From an uncultured Blautia sp. (GTDB taxonomy: Bacteria > Bacillota > Clostridia > Lachnospirales > Lachnospiraceae), in NCBI GenBank assembly GCA_934437695.1, contig CAKSAW010000012.1, forward strand, positions 1-19,935: a stretch of DNA of 19,935 bases. Direction: 5' to 3'. Below the pieces are notes generated by a model. That model worked only from the letters and a program-made list of their open reading frames with translations, searched no databases and was not told the DNA's origin. The translations under genes and the position numbers were made by a program. Shown here piece after piece: positions 1 through 9,259 of the stretch. The stretch's first letter is position 1. Every line of letters begins with the position of its first letter.

Positions 1-161
1 ATAAAAGTTGTATCCTCTCTAAATTCCGGCTTAAGAACCTTTACAGCAACAAACCGATTCAGCTTATGGTCTTTTGCTTTGTATACGTCCGCCATTCCGC
101 CGGTACCAATTTTTCCTAATATCTCATAGCGTTCAGCTATGATCGTTCCCGTTTTTAACAT
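1..161 (-). CDS. prkC: Ser/Thr protein kinase PrkC/PknB type, N-terminal fragment (cut by window edge)
   Basis: Only the first 53 codons are present; the gene continues past the left edge. The start is ATG at 161-159, preceded by a GAGGTG ribosome site that lies inside the end of stp. The visible part is the N-lobe of a Hanks-type kinase: a glycine-rich loop GTGGMADVY at residues 19-27 and the VAVK lysine (K41) that would bind ATP phosphates. The phrase [19 protein letters not shown] is typical of Firmicute PrkC. In this family a cytoplasmic kinase domain is followed by a membrane helix and extracellular PASTA repeats that sense muropeptides, but that part is outside the window. The start overlaps the stop of the cognate phosphatase gene by 7 nt, so the two are probably translationally coupled and act as an antagonistic kinase/phosphatase pair. 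Confidence 0.93.
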   Translation of the reverse strand, partial: MLKTGTIIAERYEILGKIGTGGMADVYKAKDHKLNRFVAVKVLKPEFREDTTF

Positions 162-901
162 GCTTTCACCTCATCTGCGAATGGTTCTACCAATACAATT
201 GCAATATTATCCTTGCCGCCATTGCGGTTTGCTTCTCTGATAAGTATCCTGCCCTTTTCATCCAGATTTGTGTCTGTGTCAGAAATAATCTCTTTCAGCT
301 GGCTGTCCTCAACCATATTACTAAGTCCGTCTGAACACATCAAAATCACATCTCCCTGTTCCAGTTTCAGATCAAAGAAATCAATATCTACTGTCTTCTC
401 TGCTCCAAGTGCTCTTGTAATGATATTTTTCTTTGGATGTTTTCTTGCCTGCTCAGCGTCAAGCTCGCCCATCCTTACCATTTCCTGCACCAATGAGTGA
501 TCCCTTGTTATCTGCCGGATTCTCTCTCCGATCACATAAAGTCTGCTGTCACCTACATTTGCCACATAAGCATAATGCCCCACAATAGTAGCTGCTACCA
601 TTGTAGTTCCCATTCCCCTGAGTTTCTCATCCTCCTGTGCTTTGGTGAGAATCTCAGTATTTACACATTCAATGGCATGACGGATCACCTTCACCGGATT
701 AAAATCCGCGTCCTGACGGATTTCCTCCACCATAGATGTAACAGCATGGGACGATGCATAATCACCTGCATTATGGCCGCCCATACCATCTGCAACAACA
801 AACAGATTCGGAAGATTTCCAACCGGGTCAGCAGAGGCGAACACATAATCCTGGTTCATCTTCCGCTTTTGCCCGACATCAGTAGCTGAATATACCCTCA
901 T
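155..901 (-). CDS. stp: PP2C-family Ser/Thr protein phosphatase (Stp/PrpC)
   Basis: A 248-residue single-domain PPM/PP2C phosphatase, the usual length for bacterial Stp/PrpC. Metal-binding and catalytic motifs are in order: NQD at 16-18, DGMGGH at 38-43, NVGDSR at 115-120, CSDGLSNM at 189-196 and KDNIAIVLV with D231. These aspartates coordinate the two or three Mn/Mg ions that activate water for hydrolysis of phospho-Ser/Thr. There is no signal peptide or membrane segment, so it is cytosolic. It sits directly before prkC (7-nt overlap) and 1 nt after rlmN. By family precedent it reverses PrkC phosphorylation of cell-division, cell-wall and translation targets. The ATG at 901 has GAGAAG a few bases upstream, inside the end of rlmN. 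The C-terminal Cys is not a known family feature. Confidence 0.96.
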   Translation of the reverse strand: MRVYSATDVGQKRKMNQDYVFASADPVGNLPNLFVVADGMGGHNAGDYASSHAVTSMVEEIRQDADFNPVKVIRHAIECVNTEILTKAQEDEKLRGMGTTMVAATIVGHYAYVANVGDSRLYVIGERIRQITRDHSLVQEMVRMGELDAEQARKHPKKNIITRALGAEKTVDIDFFDLKLEQGDVILMCSDGLSNMVEDSQLKEIISDTDTNLDEKGRILIREANRNGGKDNIAIVLVEPFADEVKAC

Positions 902-902
902 G

Positions 903-1943
903 TCACTTCTCGCTTTCTGTTTTTTCCATATAACTTTTTCTCAACTGTCCACAGGCACCATCAATATCACTGCCCATTTCCCTTCTAATAGTAACATTTA
1001 TTCCACATTTTTCAAGTTTTATTTTGAAATTCTCCACAGCCTGGCGGGTTGAACGCTCAAATGAACGCTCTTTGATCGGGTTTACAGGAATCAGATTTAC
1101 ATGACAATTGATGTCTTTGATCCTGCCTGAAAGTTCCCTGGCATCCTCGTCACTGTCATTTACACCAGCTACAAGACTATATTCAAATGTAAGCCTGCGT
1201 CCTGTCTCTTCAAAATAATGACGACACGCTTCCAGTACTTCATCCATACTGTATTTATTGGCGATTGGCATCAGTTCCCTGCGCTTCACGTCATTAGGTG
1301 CATGAAGGGAAAGAGCAAGTGTCATCTGAAGTTTTTCTTTTGCAAGATCATAAATTTTCGGAACCAGTCCACATGTGGATACTGTCAGATTTCTCTGGCT
1401 GATATGAAGTCCTCCATCTTCTGTCAGGATATGTATAAAACGCAGAAGATTTTCATAATTATCCAATGGCTCTCCTGTTCCCATGACTACAACATTGGAA
1501 ACTCTCTCTCCTGTCAGACTCTGTATCCTGTATATCTGGTCAAGCATCTCTGATGGAAGAAGACATCTGGTCAGTCCGCCGATAGTGGATGCACAGAATC
1601 TACATCCCATACGGCATCCTACCTGTGAGGAAATACAGACAGAATTTCCATGTTTATATCTCATCAGAACACTCTCTATCACATTTCCGTCACTGAGACG
1701 GAACAGATACTTCTGTGTACCATCTATCCGGGATGTCTGAACATCTACCACTTCCAGAGCAGTGATCGGATATTCTTTCAGTTTCTCCCTCAGGCTTTTT
1801 GAAAGGTTTGTCATCTCATCATAGGAAGTAACAAGATGTTCATGTAGCCAGCTGTAAATCTGCTTTGCACGAAACGGTTTATCTCCCAGAGCAGTCATCA
1901 GTTCTTTTAATTCATTGATCGTCATTGACTTAATATCTGTCAT
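903..1943 (-). CDS. rlmN: Dual-specificity 23S rRNA A2503 / tRNA A37 C2-methyltransferase RlmN
   Basis: A 346-residue radical-SAM methyltransferase. The [4Fe-4S] cluster motif C-x3-C-x2-C is C110, C114 and C117; GTGEPLDN at 155-162 is the SAM-binding GEP region. GACGQLR near the C-terminus carries C331, which should be the cysteine that is transiently methylated during catalysis. The family adds a methyl group to C2 of A2503 in 23S rRNA and of A37 in some tRNAs, supporting translational fidelity. The related antibiotic-resistance enzyme Cfr is the alternative, but the housekeeping operon context points to RlmN. The gene lies 3 nt after rsmB and 1 nt before stp. Its AGGAG site is embedded in the last codons of rsmB, 10 nt from the ATG. 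Confidence 0.96.
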   Translation of the reverse strand: MTDIKSMTINELKELMTALGDKPFRAKQIYSWLHEHLVTSYDEMTNLSKSLREKLKEYPITALEVVDVQTSRIDGTQKYLFRLSDGNVIESVLMRYKHGNSVCISSQVGCRMGCRFCASTIGGLTRCLLPSEMLDQIYRIQSLTGERVSNVVVMGTGEPLDNYENLLRFIHILTEDGGLHISQRNLTVSTCGLVPKIYDLAKEKLQMTLALSLHAPNDVKRRELMPIANKYSMDEVLEACRHYFEETGRRLTFEYSLVAGVNDSDEDARELSGRIKDINCHVNLIPVNPIKERSFERSTRQAVENFKIKLEKCGINVTIRREMGSDIDGACGQLRKSYMEKTESEK

Positions 1944-1946
1944 TAT

Positions 1947-3299
1947 TTATTTTCTCCTGAATTTCGCAATAAAGAAGCCATCTGTTTTGTGTACTCCCGG
2001 CAAAAGCTGAAGATACCCAAGGGCTGTTGTCTCTGAATGAAGTTCTTCCGGCAGATATGGATCAATACTTTCCAGTTTAAACGGATGATTATTCATAAAC
2101 CACATCATATTTTCTTCATTCTCTTCTTTTGCAATGGTGCAGGTACTGAAAATCAGCGTGCCGCCTGGCTTTACATATTCTGCTGCACGGTCCAGTATGG
2201 TTCTCTGAAGGATCACGATCTCTTCCTGTTTCTGAGGAGTTACTCTGTATTTGATCTCCGGCTTCTTTCCGATCACTCCGTATCCTGAGCATGGAACATC
2301 TGCAAGTACAATATCTGCCTTTAGTTCTGAATCCACATCAAACACAGTGGCATCCATCACATGAGCCTGCACATTGATGCAATCTGTTCTGTGAATATTC
2401 TCCTCTATCATATCCACTTTATACTGACTGACATCACGGGCATCTACTGTTCCGTAGTCTCCCATTTTATCAGCAACATGAAGACTCTTGCCTCCAGGCG
2501 CTGCACACATATCTATAATGTAATCTCCTTTTTGAGGAGCTGCAGCTTCAGCAACCAGCATGGAACTTACATCCTGTACCTGGATCTTACCCTGGATAAA
2601 TGCATCCAGTGCAAGAATGTGGTTATAATTTGAAATTTCATATGCGTAGGACAGGTAAGGTGCAGGTTTCACATCTACTCCCTGTTCAATAAGGCTCTCA
2701 TAAATCTCCTTCTGCGGATATTTATGAGTTCTGCAACGTACTGTGATCGGCTTTTCTTTCAGAAAATCTGCAAGAATCTTCTCTGTCTTCTCTTCTCCAT
2801 AATCTGCAAGCCAGCGTTCCACCAGGTTTTCCGGCATAGAATATCTGACAGATAAATATCTGACCAGATTTTTTTCCTTTGACGGAAGTTCCAGATTTTT
2901 CCATTCTCTGGCAATAGTGCGCAGAACACCGTTCACAAAAGGTTTCAGACTGTAAAAGCCCTTTCTCTGTGCCAGCTTCACAGCTTCATTACACACTGCA
3001 CTGTCCGGTACACTGTCCATAAATCTTATCTGATACACTGCACTTCTCAGGATTTCCCTGATCACAGGCTTCATTTTATCTACAGTTACTTTTGAATAAG
3101 AATCAATAATATAATCTATTAAAATCCGATATTCCAGTGTTCCTTCACAGACTCTTGTGATAAAAGCTCTCTCCTGTCTTGGAAGGAACTGATATTTGGA
3201 AAGAGCATTGCGTATAGCAATATGGCTGTGTTTCCCCTCTTCCTCTATCTCCAGTAATATCTGTAATATCAGTTCTCTGGTATTTATTCCATTAGTCAC
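1947..3299 (-). CDS. rsmB: 16S rRNA (cytosine-967-C5)-methyltransferase RsmB
   Basis: A 450-residue two-domain protein. Residues 1-135 form a NusB-like RNA-binding domain; residues 165 onward are the NOL1/NOP2/Sun methyltransferase fold. SAM binding is shown by DMCAAPGGK at 263-271. The two conserved cysteines are C337 in DVPCSGYG and C387 in FSTCTI; in this family the TC cysteine is the nucleophile on the cytosine ring and the PC cysteine helps release the product. The likely role is m5C967 formation in 16S rRNA. The start codon is GTG at 3299, inside the end of the metallopeptidase gene (8-nt overlap GTGACTAA). A GGAGG site 8 nt upstream lies in the last codons of that gene, so translation is probably coupled. 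Confidence 0.95.
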   Translation of the reverse strand: MTNGINTRELILQILLEIEEEGKHSHIAIRNALSKYQFLPRQERAFITRVCEGTLEYRILIDYIIDSYSKVTVDKMKPVIREILRSAVYQIRFMDSVPDSAVCNEAVKLAQRKGFYSLKPFVNGVLRTIAREWKNLELPSKEKNLVRYLSVRYSMPENLVERWLADYGEEKTEKILADFLKEKPITVRCRTHKYPQKEIYESLIEQGVDVKPAPYLSYAYEISNYNHILALDAFIQGKIQVQDVSSMLVAEAAAPQKGDYIIDMCAAPGGKSLHVADKMGDYGTVDARDVSQYKVDMIEENIHRTDCINVQAHVMDATVFDVDSELKADIVLADVPCSGYGVIGKKPEIKYRVTPQKQEEIVILQRTILDRAAEYVKPGGTLIFSTCTIAKEENEENMMWFMNNHPFKLESIDPYLPEELHSETTALGYLQLLPGVHKTDGFFIAKFRRK

Positions 3300-3990
3300 G
3301 GTCTCTTCCTCCGGCCAGTATGATCAGTCTTAAAAGCTGCAGAACAGATGCTGCAAGTGCTGCAACATAAGTAAGCGCAGCTGCTGTAAGAACCTTCTTT
3401 GCTCCCTTTACTTCATCAGTTCCAAGCATTCCTGAACTTCCGAGTATTTTCAATGCCCTTGAAGAAGCATTAAATTCCACAGGAAGAGTCACCAGCTGGA
3501 AAAGAACTGCAAAAGTAAACAGAATGATTCCAATAGTCAGCAGCGGACGGATTGAAAGGAGCAGTCCTGCCAGAAACAAAGGCCATGAAAGTGTTGAACC
3601 GATATTCGCAACAGGTACGATCGCAGACCGCAGGTTCAATGGCACATAATTAGTGGCATGCTGGATGGCATGTCCGCATTCATGTGCAGCCACTCCAATT
3701 GCAGCCACAGATGTTTTATCATATACATCCTGAGACAGTGCCAGTCTTCTGCTTCCCGGATCATAGTGATCTGTAAGACTTCCTGATATCGGAACCACTT
3801 CAACATCTGTGATCCCTGCCATACGAAGAATTCTTCTGGCAGCATCAGCACCTGTAAGTCCCGACGCACTGCGCACTCTGCTGTAAACAGAGAAAGTACT
3901 TTTTACTTTTGCAGATGCGATCAGCGACAGCACCATTCCGATAATGAGCAATAAATAAGTTGGATCAAATCCATAATAGTATCTGTACAT
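3292..3990 (-). CDS. Membrane zinc metallopeptidase, YugP family
   Basis: A 232-residue protein of the 'neutral zinc metallopeptidase' YugP/PF04298 family. It has an N-terminal membrane helix (about 11-27), the zinc motif HECGH at 103-107, and a probable third zinc ligand E172 in the conserved VEFNASSRA segment. Hydrophobic stretches follow at about 125-165 and 197-226. By family it is a membrane-embedded or membrane-anchored zinc protease whose substrate is not established. It sits between fmt and rsmB in a translation/rRNA-modification operon, 4 nt after fmt and overlapping rsmB by 8 nt. Its AAGGAG site abuts the fmt stop codon. The placement suggests a membrane protein quality-control role, but that is only inference from context. 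Confidence 0.88.
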   Translation of the reverse strand: MYRYYYGFDPTYLLLIIGMVLSLIASAKVKSTFSVYSRVRSASGLTGADAARRILRMAGITDVEVVPISGSLTDHYDPGSRRLALSQDVYDKTSVAAIGVAAHECGHAIQHATNYVPLNLRSAIVPVANIGSTLSWPLFLAGLLLSIRPLLTIGIILFTFAVLFQLVTLPVEFNASSRALKILGSSGMLGTDEVKGAKKVLTAAALTYVAALAASVLQLLRLIILAGGRDRD

Positions 3991-3994
3991 CTAA

Positions 3995-4942
3995 TCACTC
4001 CTTATGATCTGTAAAAACAGTTCCGTTTTCAATGTGATATCCCCTAAGAAAAGCCTCTGTCTCCATCCGTTTCTTACCTTCCAGTTGTACTTCAGTAAGA
4101 ATCAGCACTCCCTGGCCACATGCAACATGAATTCCTTCTTTATCTGTCAGAAAAACTGTTCCCGGAACAGCCTCTGTTTCTTCCATGCTGACTTTACATT
4201 TCCATACCTTCAGAGTTTTTCCATTAATAAATGTGTACGCACTTGGCCATGGATTCAGTCCCCGCACAAGGCGTTCCAGTTCACATGCCTGCCTGTTAAA
4301 ATCCATCAGCCCCATCTGTTTGGTGATCATAGCTGCGTAAGGCGTAGGACTCTCTTCCGGCTGTTTCTCGTATTCAGCAGTTCCCTGCTCAATTGACGGC
4401 AGTGTTTTGATCAATAATTCCGCACCTGCCTGCGCAAGCTTTCCAAAAAGACTTCCACCTGTTTCTTCCGGTGAGAGCGGGATCACGATCTTGGAGATCA
4501 TGTCACCTGTATCAAGTCCTTCTGCCATCTGCATAATCGTAACTCCGGATTCTTTCTCACCATCGATCACTGCCTGTTGGATCGGAGCTGCACCTCTGTA
4601 CTTCGGAAGAAGCGAAGCATGGATATTAATACATCCAAACTTTGGAAGCTCCAGGATTTCTTTTGGAATAAGCTGTCCGAAAGCCGCAACAATAATAATA
4701 TCCGGAGCGATTTCTTTTAAAATATCCATAAATTCAGGATTATTTTTTACTTTTTTGGGCTGATATACAGGAATTTCATGCATAAGAGCCTCTTCTTTTA
4801 CAGGTGTAGGCAACAATGTCTTGCCTCTTCCTTTTGGTTTATCAGGCTGAGTCACTACTGCAGCCACTTCATATCCGGCCTCTGTCAGCGCACGCAATGG
4901 CGGCACTGCAAAATCCGGTGTTCCCATAAATACTATCTTCAT
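3995..4942 (-). CDS. fmt: Methionyl-tRNA formyltransferase
   Basis: A 315-residue cytosolic enzyme that transfers a formyl group from 10-formyl-tetrahydrofolate to the initiator Met-tRNA. The N-terminal Rossmann catalytic domain starts MKIVFMGTPDFAVPPL. The active-site block contains N106 and H108 in NIHASLLP, the folate-loop signature SLLPKYRG at 110-117, and D144 in EGLDTGDM. The C-terminal tRNA-binding beta-barrel covers about residue 205 onward (GLNPWPSAYTF). Length is normal for the family. It follows def by 76 nt, the usual def-fmt pairing: Fmt formylates the initiator, and Def removes the formyl group from the finished protein. The start is ATG at 4942, with a purine-rich GAAGAGATG upstream; the 76-nt gap has no clear promoter or terminator. 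Confidence 0.97.
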   Translation of the reverse strand: MKIVFMGTPDFAVPPLRALTEAGYEVAAVVTQPDKPKGRGKTLLPTPVKEEALMHEIPVYQPKKVKNNPEFMDILKEIAPDIIIVAAFGQLIPKEILELPKFGCINIHASLLPKYRGAAPIQQAVIDGEKESGVTIMQMAEGLDTGDMISKIVIPLSPEETGGSLFGKLAQAGAELLIKTLPSIEQGTAEYEKQPEESPTPYAAMITKQMGLMDFNRQACELERLVRGLNPWPSAYTFINGKTLKVWKCKVSMEETEAVPGTVFLTDKEGIHVACGQGVLILTEVQLEGKKRMETEAFLRGYHIENGTVFTDHKE

Positions 4943-5018
4943 AATGATATCATCTCTTCTTTCTGCTGTATTTTATATCATTTCTTCCCCACAGCCTGCT
5001 GCAGGAAAAACCTTAGAC

Positions 5019-5495
5019 CTATTCCTCATCTCCGTCATAAGAAACCCGGTGAAGCTCACCCTCTACCAGTTCTGTATACATATGTCCGTTCAGATGATCG
5101 ATCTCATGACAGAAGGCACGTGCAAGAAGGCCCTCTCCTTCATATTCTACTTCATTCATATCTTCATCCAGAGCTTTTACCTTTACATAATTCGGGCGGG
5201 TTACCTGTCCTGCCATTCCAGGTACGCTTAAGCAGCCTTCATCTCCTGTCTGTTCACCTGATGTTTCAATGATCTCAGGATTGATCAGCACGATTGGGCC
5301 TTCTCCTACATCGATCACAACAATTCGTTTCAGCATGCCAACCTGCGGAGCTGCAAGTCCAACGCCCATTGCCTCATACATGGTATCAAGCATGTCTTCA
5401 ATGAGATCATGAATGCGTGGTGTCATTTTTTCTATTGGTCTGCTGACCTTTGTAAGTACTTCATCGCCTTCTACTCTGATTGTTCTAAGTGCCAT
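5019..5495 (-). CDS. def: Peptide deformylase
   Basis: A 158-residue metalloenzyme that removes the N-formyl group from nascent proteins at the ribosome exit. All three family motifs are present: [10 protein letters not shown] at 44-53, EGCLS at 86-90 with metal ligand C88, and HEIDH at 130-134 with ligands H130 and H134 and catalytic E131. The C-terminus is short and acidic (SYDGDEE) without the long helix of gamma-proteobacterial Def. The motif-2 and motif-3 forms ([18 protein letters not shown]) fit the short type I-like deformylases of clostridia. The ATG at 5495 has AAGGAG 9 nt upstream. The gene is 36 nt after priA and 76 nt before fmt. Confidence 0.96.
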   Translation of the reverse strand: MALRTIRVEGDEVLTKVSRPIEKMTPRIHDLIEDMLDTMYEAMGVGLAAPQVGMLKRIVVIDVGEGPIVLINPEIIETSGEQTGDEGCLSVPGMAGQVTRPNYVKVKALDEDMNEVEYEGEGLLARAFCHEIDHLNGHMYTELVEGELHRVSYDGDEE

Positions 5496-5531
5496 TTCTC
5501 TGTTCTCCTTTTCTCTGACTGATTACTATAA

Positions 5532-7751
5532 TTAACTAAAATCAAACTGTATATATATATTCCGGAAACCGGAATTTATTTCTATGTACTTTTCCAGCTG
5601 GTCTTTAATACGCACCAGTGTCTTATGATCCTGATGTTTCAGATAAATCACCTGTCTGTAAATATCCTTAACCTTTCCCACTGCCGCATATGCCGGACCT
5701 ATAACATGGAGGTCATTTTCTTTGTATATTCTCTGTATATAAAGCTTCAGATAATGCATCGCCTGGACTAATCTCTCATCCTCAGGACCAGATCCCAGAA
5801 CTGCCAGCATATGAGCTGCCGGAGGATAATCCAAAAGCATGCGGTAACTCATTTCTTCCTCATAGAATGCCTGATAATCCTGCACTGCTGCAGCCTGGAT
5901 ACTGTAATGTTCAGGATGATAGGTCTGTATTACTGCTTCACCCGGTTTATCACCTCGTCCTCCCCTGCCTGCCGCCTGGCACAGAAGCTGAAATGTACGC
6001 TCTGCACATCTGTAATCCTCAGCATTCAAAGAGAGATCTGCTGCCACCACTCCCACAAGTGTCACATCAGGAAAATCATGCCCCTTAACGATCATCTGTG
6101 TTCCGATCAGTACATCTGCCTCATGAGCCGCAAATGAGGCAAGGATTTTTTCATAACTGCCCTTGGTCCTGGTTGTGTCAAAATCCATTCTCAGAGTTCT
6201 GATACCTGGAAAAAATTCCCTCACAACCTTCTCTATCTGCTGAGTCCCTGCCTTAAATCCACCAATATAAGCAGAACCGCATATGGGACATGTCTGTGGT
6301 TTTACTGTCTCATATCCACAGTAATGACATAAAAGCCTTCCATTATTATGCTCAGAAAGAGAAACATCACAATGTGGACATTTCATCACATGTCCGCAGG
6401 AACGGCAGGAAACAAATCCCGCATATCCCCTGCGGTTCAGAAAAAGCATTACCTGTTCCTTTTTCTCAAACCGGTGTTTCATCTTATCTTTCAGTTCTCT
6501 GCTCAATACAGATCTGTTTCCCGCTTTTAGTTCTTCCCGCAGATCTACGATTGAAACCTCAGGCATTGGTCTGCTCCCGTACCTTGCATTCAGCTGTACC
6601 AGACCATACTCCCCATTCACTGCCTTATTATAGGCTTCCACTGATGGAGTTGCCGATCCCATCACTACTTTTGCATGTTCTAAAGATGCTCTCTGTATCG
6701 CTGTCTCCCTTGCATGATAACGGGGACTGCTTTCACTTTTATAACTGGGCTCATGCTCTTCATCGATAACGATCAGTCCCAGATTAGCAAAAGGTGTAAA
6801 CAACGCGGATCTGGGACCGATCATCACCTGAACCTCTCCTCTTTTTGCACGTTTGAACTGATCATAGCGTTCTCCCTGGGACTGTCTGGAATTAATAACT
6901 GACACTTTGTTTCCGAATCTTGCATAAAACCTGCGCACTGTCTGATAAGTCAGTGCAATCTCCGGAATCAGCACGATGGCTTCTTCTCCCCTGGAAAGTG
7001 TCCATTCGATCAGTTTCATGTAAACCTGTGTTTTTCCACTTCCGGTCACACCTTCGATCAGCACAGGACGTGGCAATGGATTCTCCCACTCCTCCTGTAT
7101 CTGTCTTACTGCTGCTTCCTGTTCATCCGTGAGCATCATCTGGTCTTCTTTGGGAATATCAGTGGTATCCAGTGAATTTCTCAATATCTCATCGTACTCT
7201 ATACGAATGATTCCCTGCTCCTGCATTTTCTTCACAACCAGGGAAGTAGCCCCAAGTTCCTTGGATGCCTGAGTAAAATCCAGCCTTTTCTTCTTCAGAA
7301 GTTCCCGCAAAAGCCTTGTCCTGGCCTTGAATCTTGTTTTTTCAAGTTTTTCCAGCAGCTGATAGCCTGTATCTTCAGAAATATCCAGACATATATATTT
7401 TTTCTCTTTTGCCTTAATCTTCTCCTGAATCGGAAGTACTGTCCTGAGAGCCTGGATCATAGTTGAACCATAATTCTCCTTCATCCATGCTGCCAGAGCG
7501 ATCAGTCTGGATTCTGTAGTCTCTTCTCCACTGCAGATATCACTGATTTCTTTCAGTTTTCCCGGATCGATCTTTGGTTTTCCTGACAAACCTGTCACAT
7601 ATCCTTTGCGCAGCTGGCTTGAATTTCCAAAAGGGATGGATACCACCATCCCTGCCTTTATCTCATTTTCCAGCCTTTCCGGTACGCGATACTGAAAGCT
7701 CCGGTCCAGCTTGTCACTTGAGATATCAATTATTACATCAGCATATATCAT
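5532..7751 (-). CDS. priA: Primosomal replication-restart helicase PriA
   Basis: A 739-residue superfamily 2 helicase that reloads the replisome at stalled forks. The N-terminal 3'-DNA-binding domain covers about 1-105 and a winged-helix region about 110-200. Then comes the helicase core with Walker A GVTGSGKT at 234-241, Walker B DEEH at 330-333 and MGSATPS at 364-370. The C-terminal helicase half includes QAAGRGGRG. Between the helicase lobes sits the two-zinc module with eight cysteines: C449, C452, C458, C461, C475, C478, C488 and C491, as in all functional PriA. Length is normal. The usual HS dipeptide before the GER motif reads NS here (INSRQSQGER), a mild divergence. The gene starts 49 nt after murE with a modest AGGAAT site. 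Confidence 0.97.
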   Translation of the reverse strand: MIYADVIIDISSDKLDRSFQYRVPERLENEIKAGMVVSIPFGNSSQLRKGYVTGLSGKPKIDPGKLKEISDICSGEETTESRLIALAAWMKENYGSTMIQALRTVLPIQEKIKAKEKKYICLDISEDTGYQLLEKLEKTRFKARTRLLRELLKKKRLDFTQASKELGATSLVVKKMQEQGIIRIEYDEILRNSLDTTDIPKEDQMMLTDEQEAAVRQIQEEWENPLPRPVLIEGVTGSGKTQVYMKLIEWTLSRGEEAIVLIPEIALTYQTVRRFYARFGNKVSVINSRQSQGERYDQFKRAKRGEVQVMIGPRSALFTPFANLGLIVIDEEHEPSYKSESSPRYHARETAIQRASLEHAKVVMGSATPSVEAYNKAVNGEYGLVQLNARYGSRPMPEVSIVDLREELKAGNRSVLSRELKDKMKHRFEKKEQVMLFLNRRGYAGFVSCRSCGHVMKCPHCDVSLSEHNNGRLLCHYCGYETVKPQTCPICGSAYIGGFKAGTQQIEKVVREFFPGIRTLRMDFDTTRTKGSYEKILASFAAHEADVLIGTQMIVKGHDFPDVTLVGVVAADLSLNAEDYRCAERTFQLLCQAAGRGGRGDKPGEAVIQTYHPEHYSIQAAAVQDYQAFYEEEMSYRMLLDYPPAAHMLAVLGSGPEDERLVQAMHYLKLYIQRIYKENDLHVIGPAYAAVGKVKDIYRQVIYLKHQDHKTLVRIKDQLEKYIEINSGFRNIYIQFDFS

Positions 7752-7800
7752 GAACTTATTCCTGTTTTATCCGGATGATACCAGCACAACGGATATCAGC

Positions 7801-9258
7801 CTATTTACCGGCAAGAATATCAGCGATCAGGACTCGTTCATCCATAGGATATTTCTTTCCTTTTATTTCCTGATAATCCTCATGGCCCTTACCTGCAAGA
7901 ACTATGATATCTCCCGGCTCTCCATTATGGATCGCATAAGCGATCGCCTCTTTTCTGTCAGGGATCTCTACATATTTACCGTCAGTTTTTGCCATACCGA
8001 CTTTAATGTCATCTATGATAGCCTGAGGATCTTCGTCACGGGGATTATCTGAGGTAATGATGGTAAGATCTGCAAGTTTTCCTGAAACCTCACCCATCTC
8101 ATAACGACGAAGTTTTGATCTGTTGCCTCCACATCCGAACAGACATACCAGCCTGTGAGGATTATATTCCTTCAGAGTAGTCAGAAGACTCTCCAAAGCC
8201 ATAGCATTATGCGCATAATCAATCATCAGAGTAAAATCATCGGATACTTTCACCATCTCGATACGTCCCTTTACTCTGGCTACTTTTAAAGCTTTAAGAA
8301 TATTTTCTTCTGAAACCTTAAAATGACGACAGATTGCAATAGCTGTAAGAGAATTATAAATGCTGAATTTTCCGGGAATATCGATTTCCACATGAAAATC
8401 CAGAAGCCCCTTCAGGTGATAGGAAATTCCCAGATATCCTTTGCCTCCAACCAGTTTCGCATCTTCTGCTCGAAGGTCTGCCTCCTGTGAGAATCCATAA
8501 GTTTCCAGACTACAGGTATGGCCTTCAATGATCCTCTGGAAATGTTCATCATCTCTGTTTACAATTCCTACTTTACACTGTTTCAACAGTAAAGATTTAC
8601 ATCTGAGATAATCATCAAAATCCTTATGCTCATTAGGTCCGATATGGTCTGGTTCAATATTTGTAAAAATACCAAAATCAAAAATAAATCCCTGTGTTCT
8701 GTGAAGCATCAGTCCCTGTGAAGAAACTTCCATGACCACGCAGTCACATCCTGCTTCCACCATCTCATGGAAATATTCCTGGATCATATAAGACTCAGGT
8801 GTTGTGTTCTTTGCAGGGATCACTTTGTCACCGATGATCGCCTCAATGGTTCCTATCAGACCTACTTTATATCCTGCATTTTCCAGAATAGATTTCACCA
8901 TATAAGTGGTGGTTGTCTTACCCTTGGTTCCTGTAATGCCGATTGTTTTCAGTTTCTCTGCCGGATGTCCGAAATATGCGGCAGAAATAAATGCCATGGC
9001 GTACCGCGTATCCTTTACAAGGATGACAGTTACATCTTCCGGTGCTTCCACAGCTTCTTCTACAACCAGAACCTTTGCTCCCTTTGCCACTACATCCGGT
9101 ACAAATTTATGACCATCCACCACAGCGCCACGGATACAGATAAAAAGAGAACCCTCTTCTGCTTTCCGGGAATCATAAATAACATTCTTTACTTCCTGGT
9201 CTGTACTGCCCTGAAGACAGGTATATTCCAGTTTTTCTAATAAGGATACTAATTTCAT
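7801..9258 (-). CDS. murE: MurE-family UDP-MurNAc-tripeptide ligase (probably meso-diaminopimelate-adding)
   Basis: A Mur-ligase of 485 residues if started at ATG 9258. This start has TGGAGG 7 nt upstream, whereas the in-frame ATG at 9276 has a poor site. The N-terminal substrate domain covers 1-95; the ATP-binding centre carries GITGTKGKTTTT at 107-118; the C-terminal domain carries DNPRDEDP at 404-411 and LAGKGHEDYQ. The DNPR motif is the known signature for adding meso-diaminopimelate rather than lysine to UDP-MurNAc-L-Ala-D-Glu in the cytosol. Two normally strict motifs deviate: DYAH is followed by NAMALE instead of TPDALE, and FGCGG by NRSKLRRYEMG instead of DRD-KRP-MG. It may therefore be a clostridial MurE subfamily or a second MurE paralogue. 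It heads the priA-def-fmt operon, 49 nt before priA. Confidence 0.85.
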   Translation of the reverse strand: MKLVSLLEKLEYTCLQGSTDQEVKNVIYDSRKAEEGSLFICIRGAVVDGHKFVPDVVAKGAKVLVVEEAVEAPEDVTVILVKDTRYAMAFISAAYFGHPAEKLKTIGITGTKGKTTTTYMVKSILENAGYKVGLIGTIEAIIGDKVIPAKNTTPESYMIQEYFHEMVEAGCDCVVMEVSSQGLMLHRTQGFIFDFGIFTNIEPDHIGPNEHKDFDDYLRCKSLLLKQCKVGIVNRDDEHFQRIIEGHTCSLETYGFSQEADLRAEDAKLVGGKGYLGISYHLKGLLDFHVEIDIPGKFSIYNSLTAIAICRHFKVSEENILKALKVARVKGRIEMVKVSDDFTLMIDYAHNAMALESLLTTLKEYNPHRLVCLFGCGGNRSKLRRYEMGEVSGKLADLTIITSDNPRDEDPQAIIDDIKVGMAKTDGKYVEIPDRKEAIAYAIHNGEPGDIIVLAGKGHEDYQEIKGKKYPMDERVLIADILAGK

Positions 9259-9259
9259 T

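Noticed and set aside
903..1943. Cfr-type resistance methyltransferase instead of RlmN
   Set aside because: Sequence style and placement inside the conserved rsmB-rlmN-stp-prkC operon favour the housekeeping enzyme.
4778..5272. 164-codon plus-strand ORF opposite fmt and def
   Set aside because: It is antisense to two well-supported genes, has no ribosome site or protein-like motifs, and its open frame is a by-product of minus-strand codon use.
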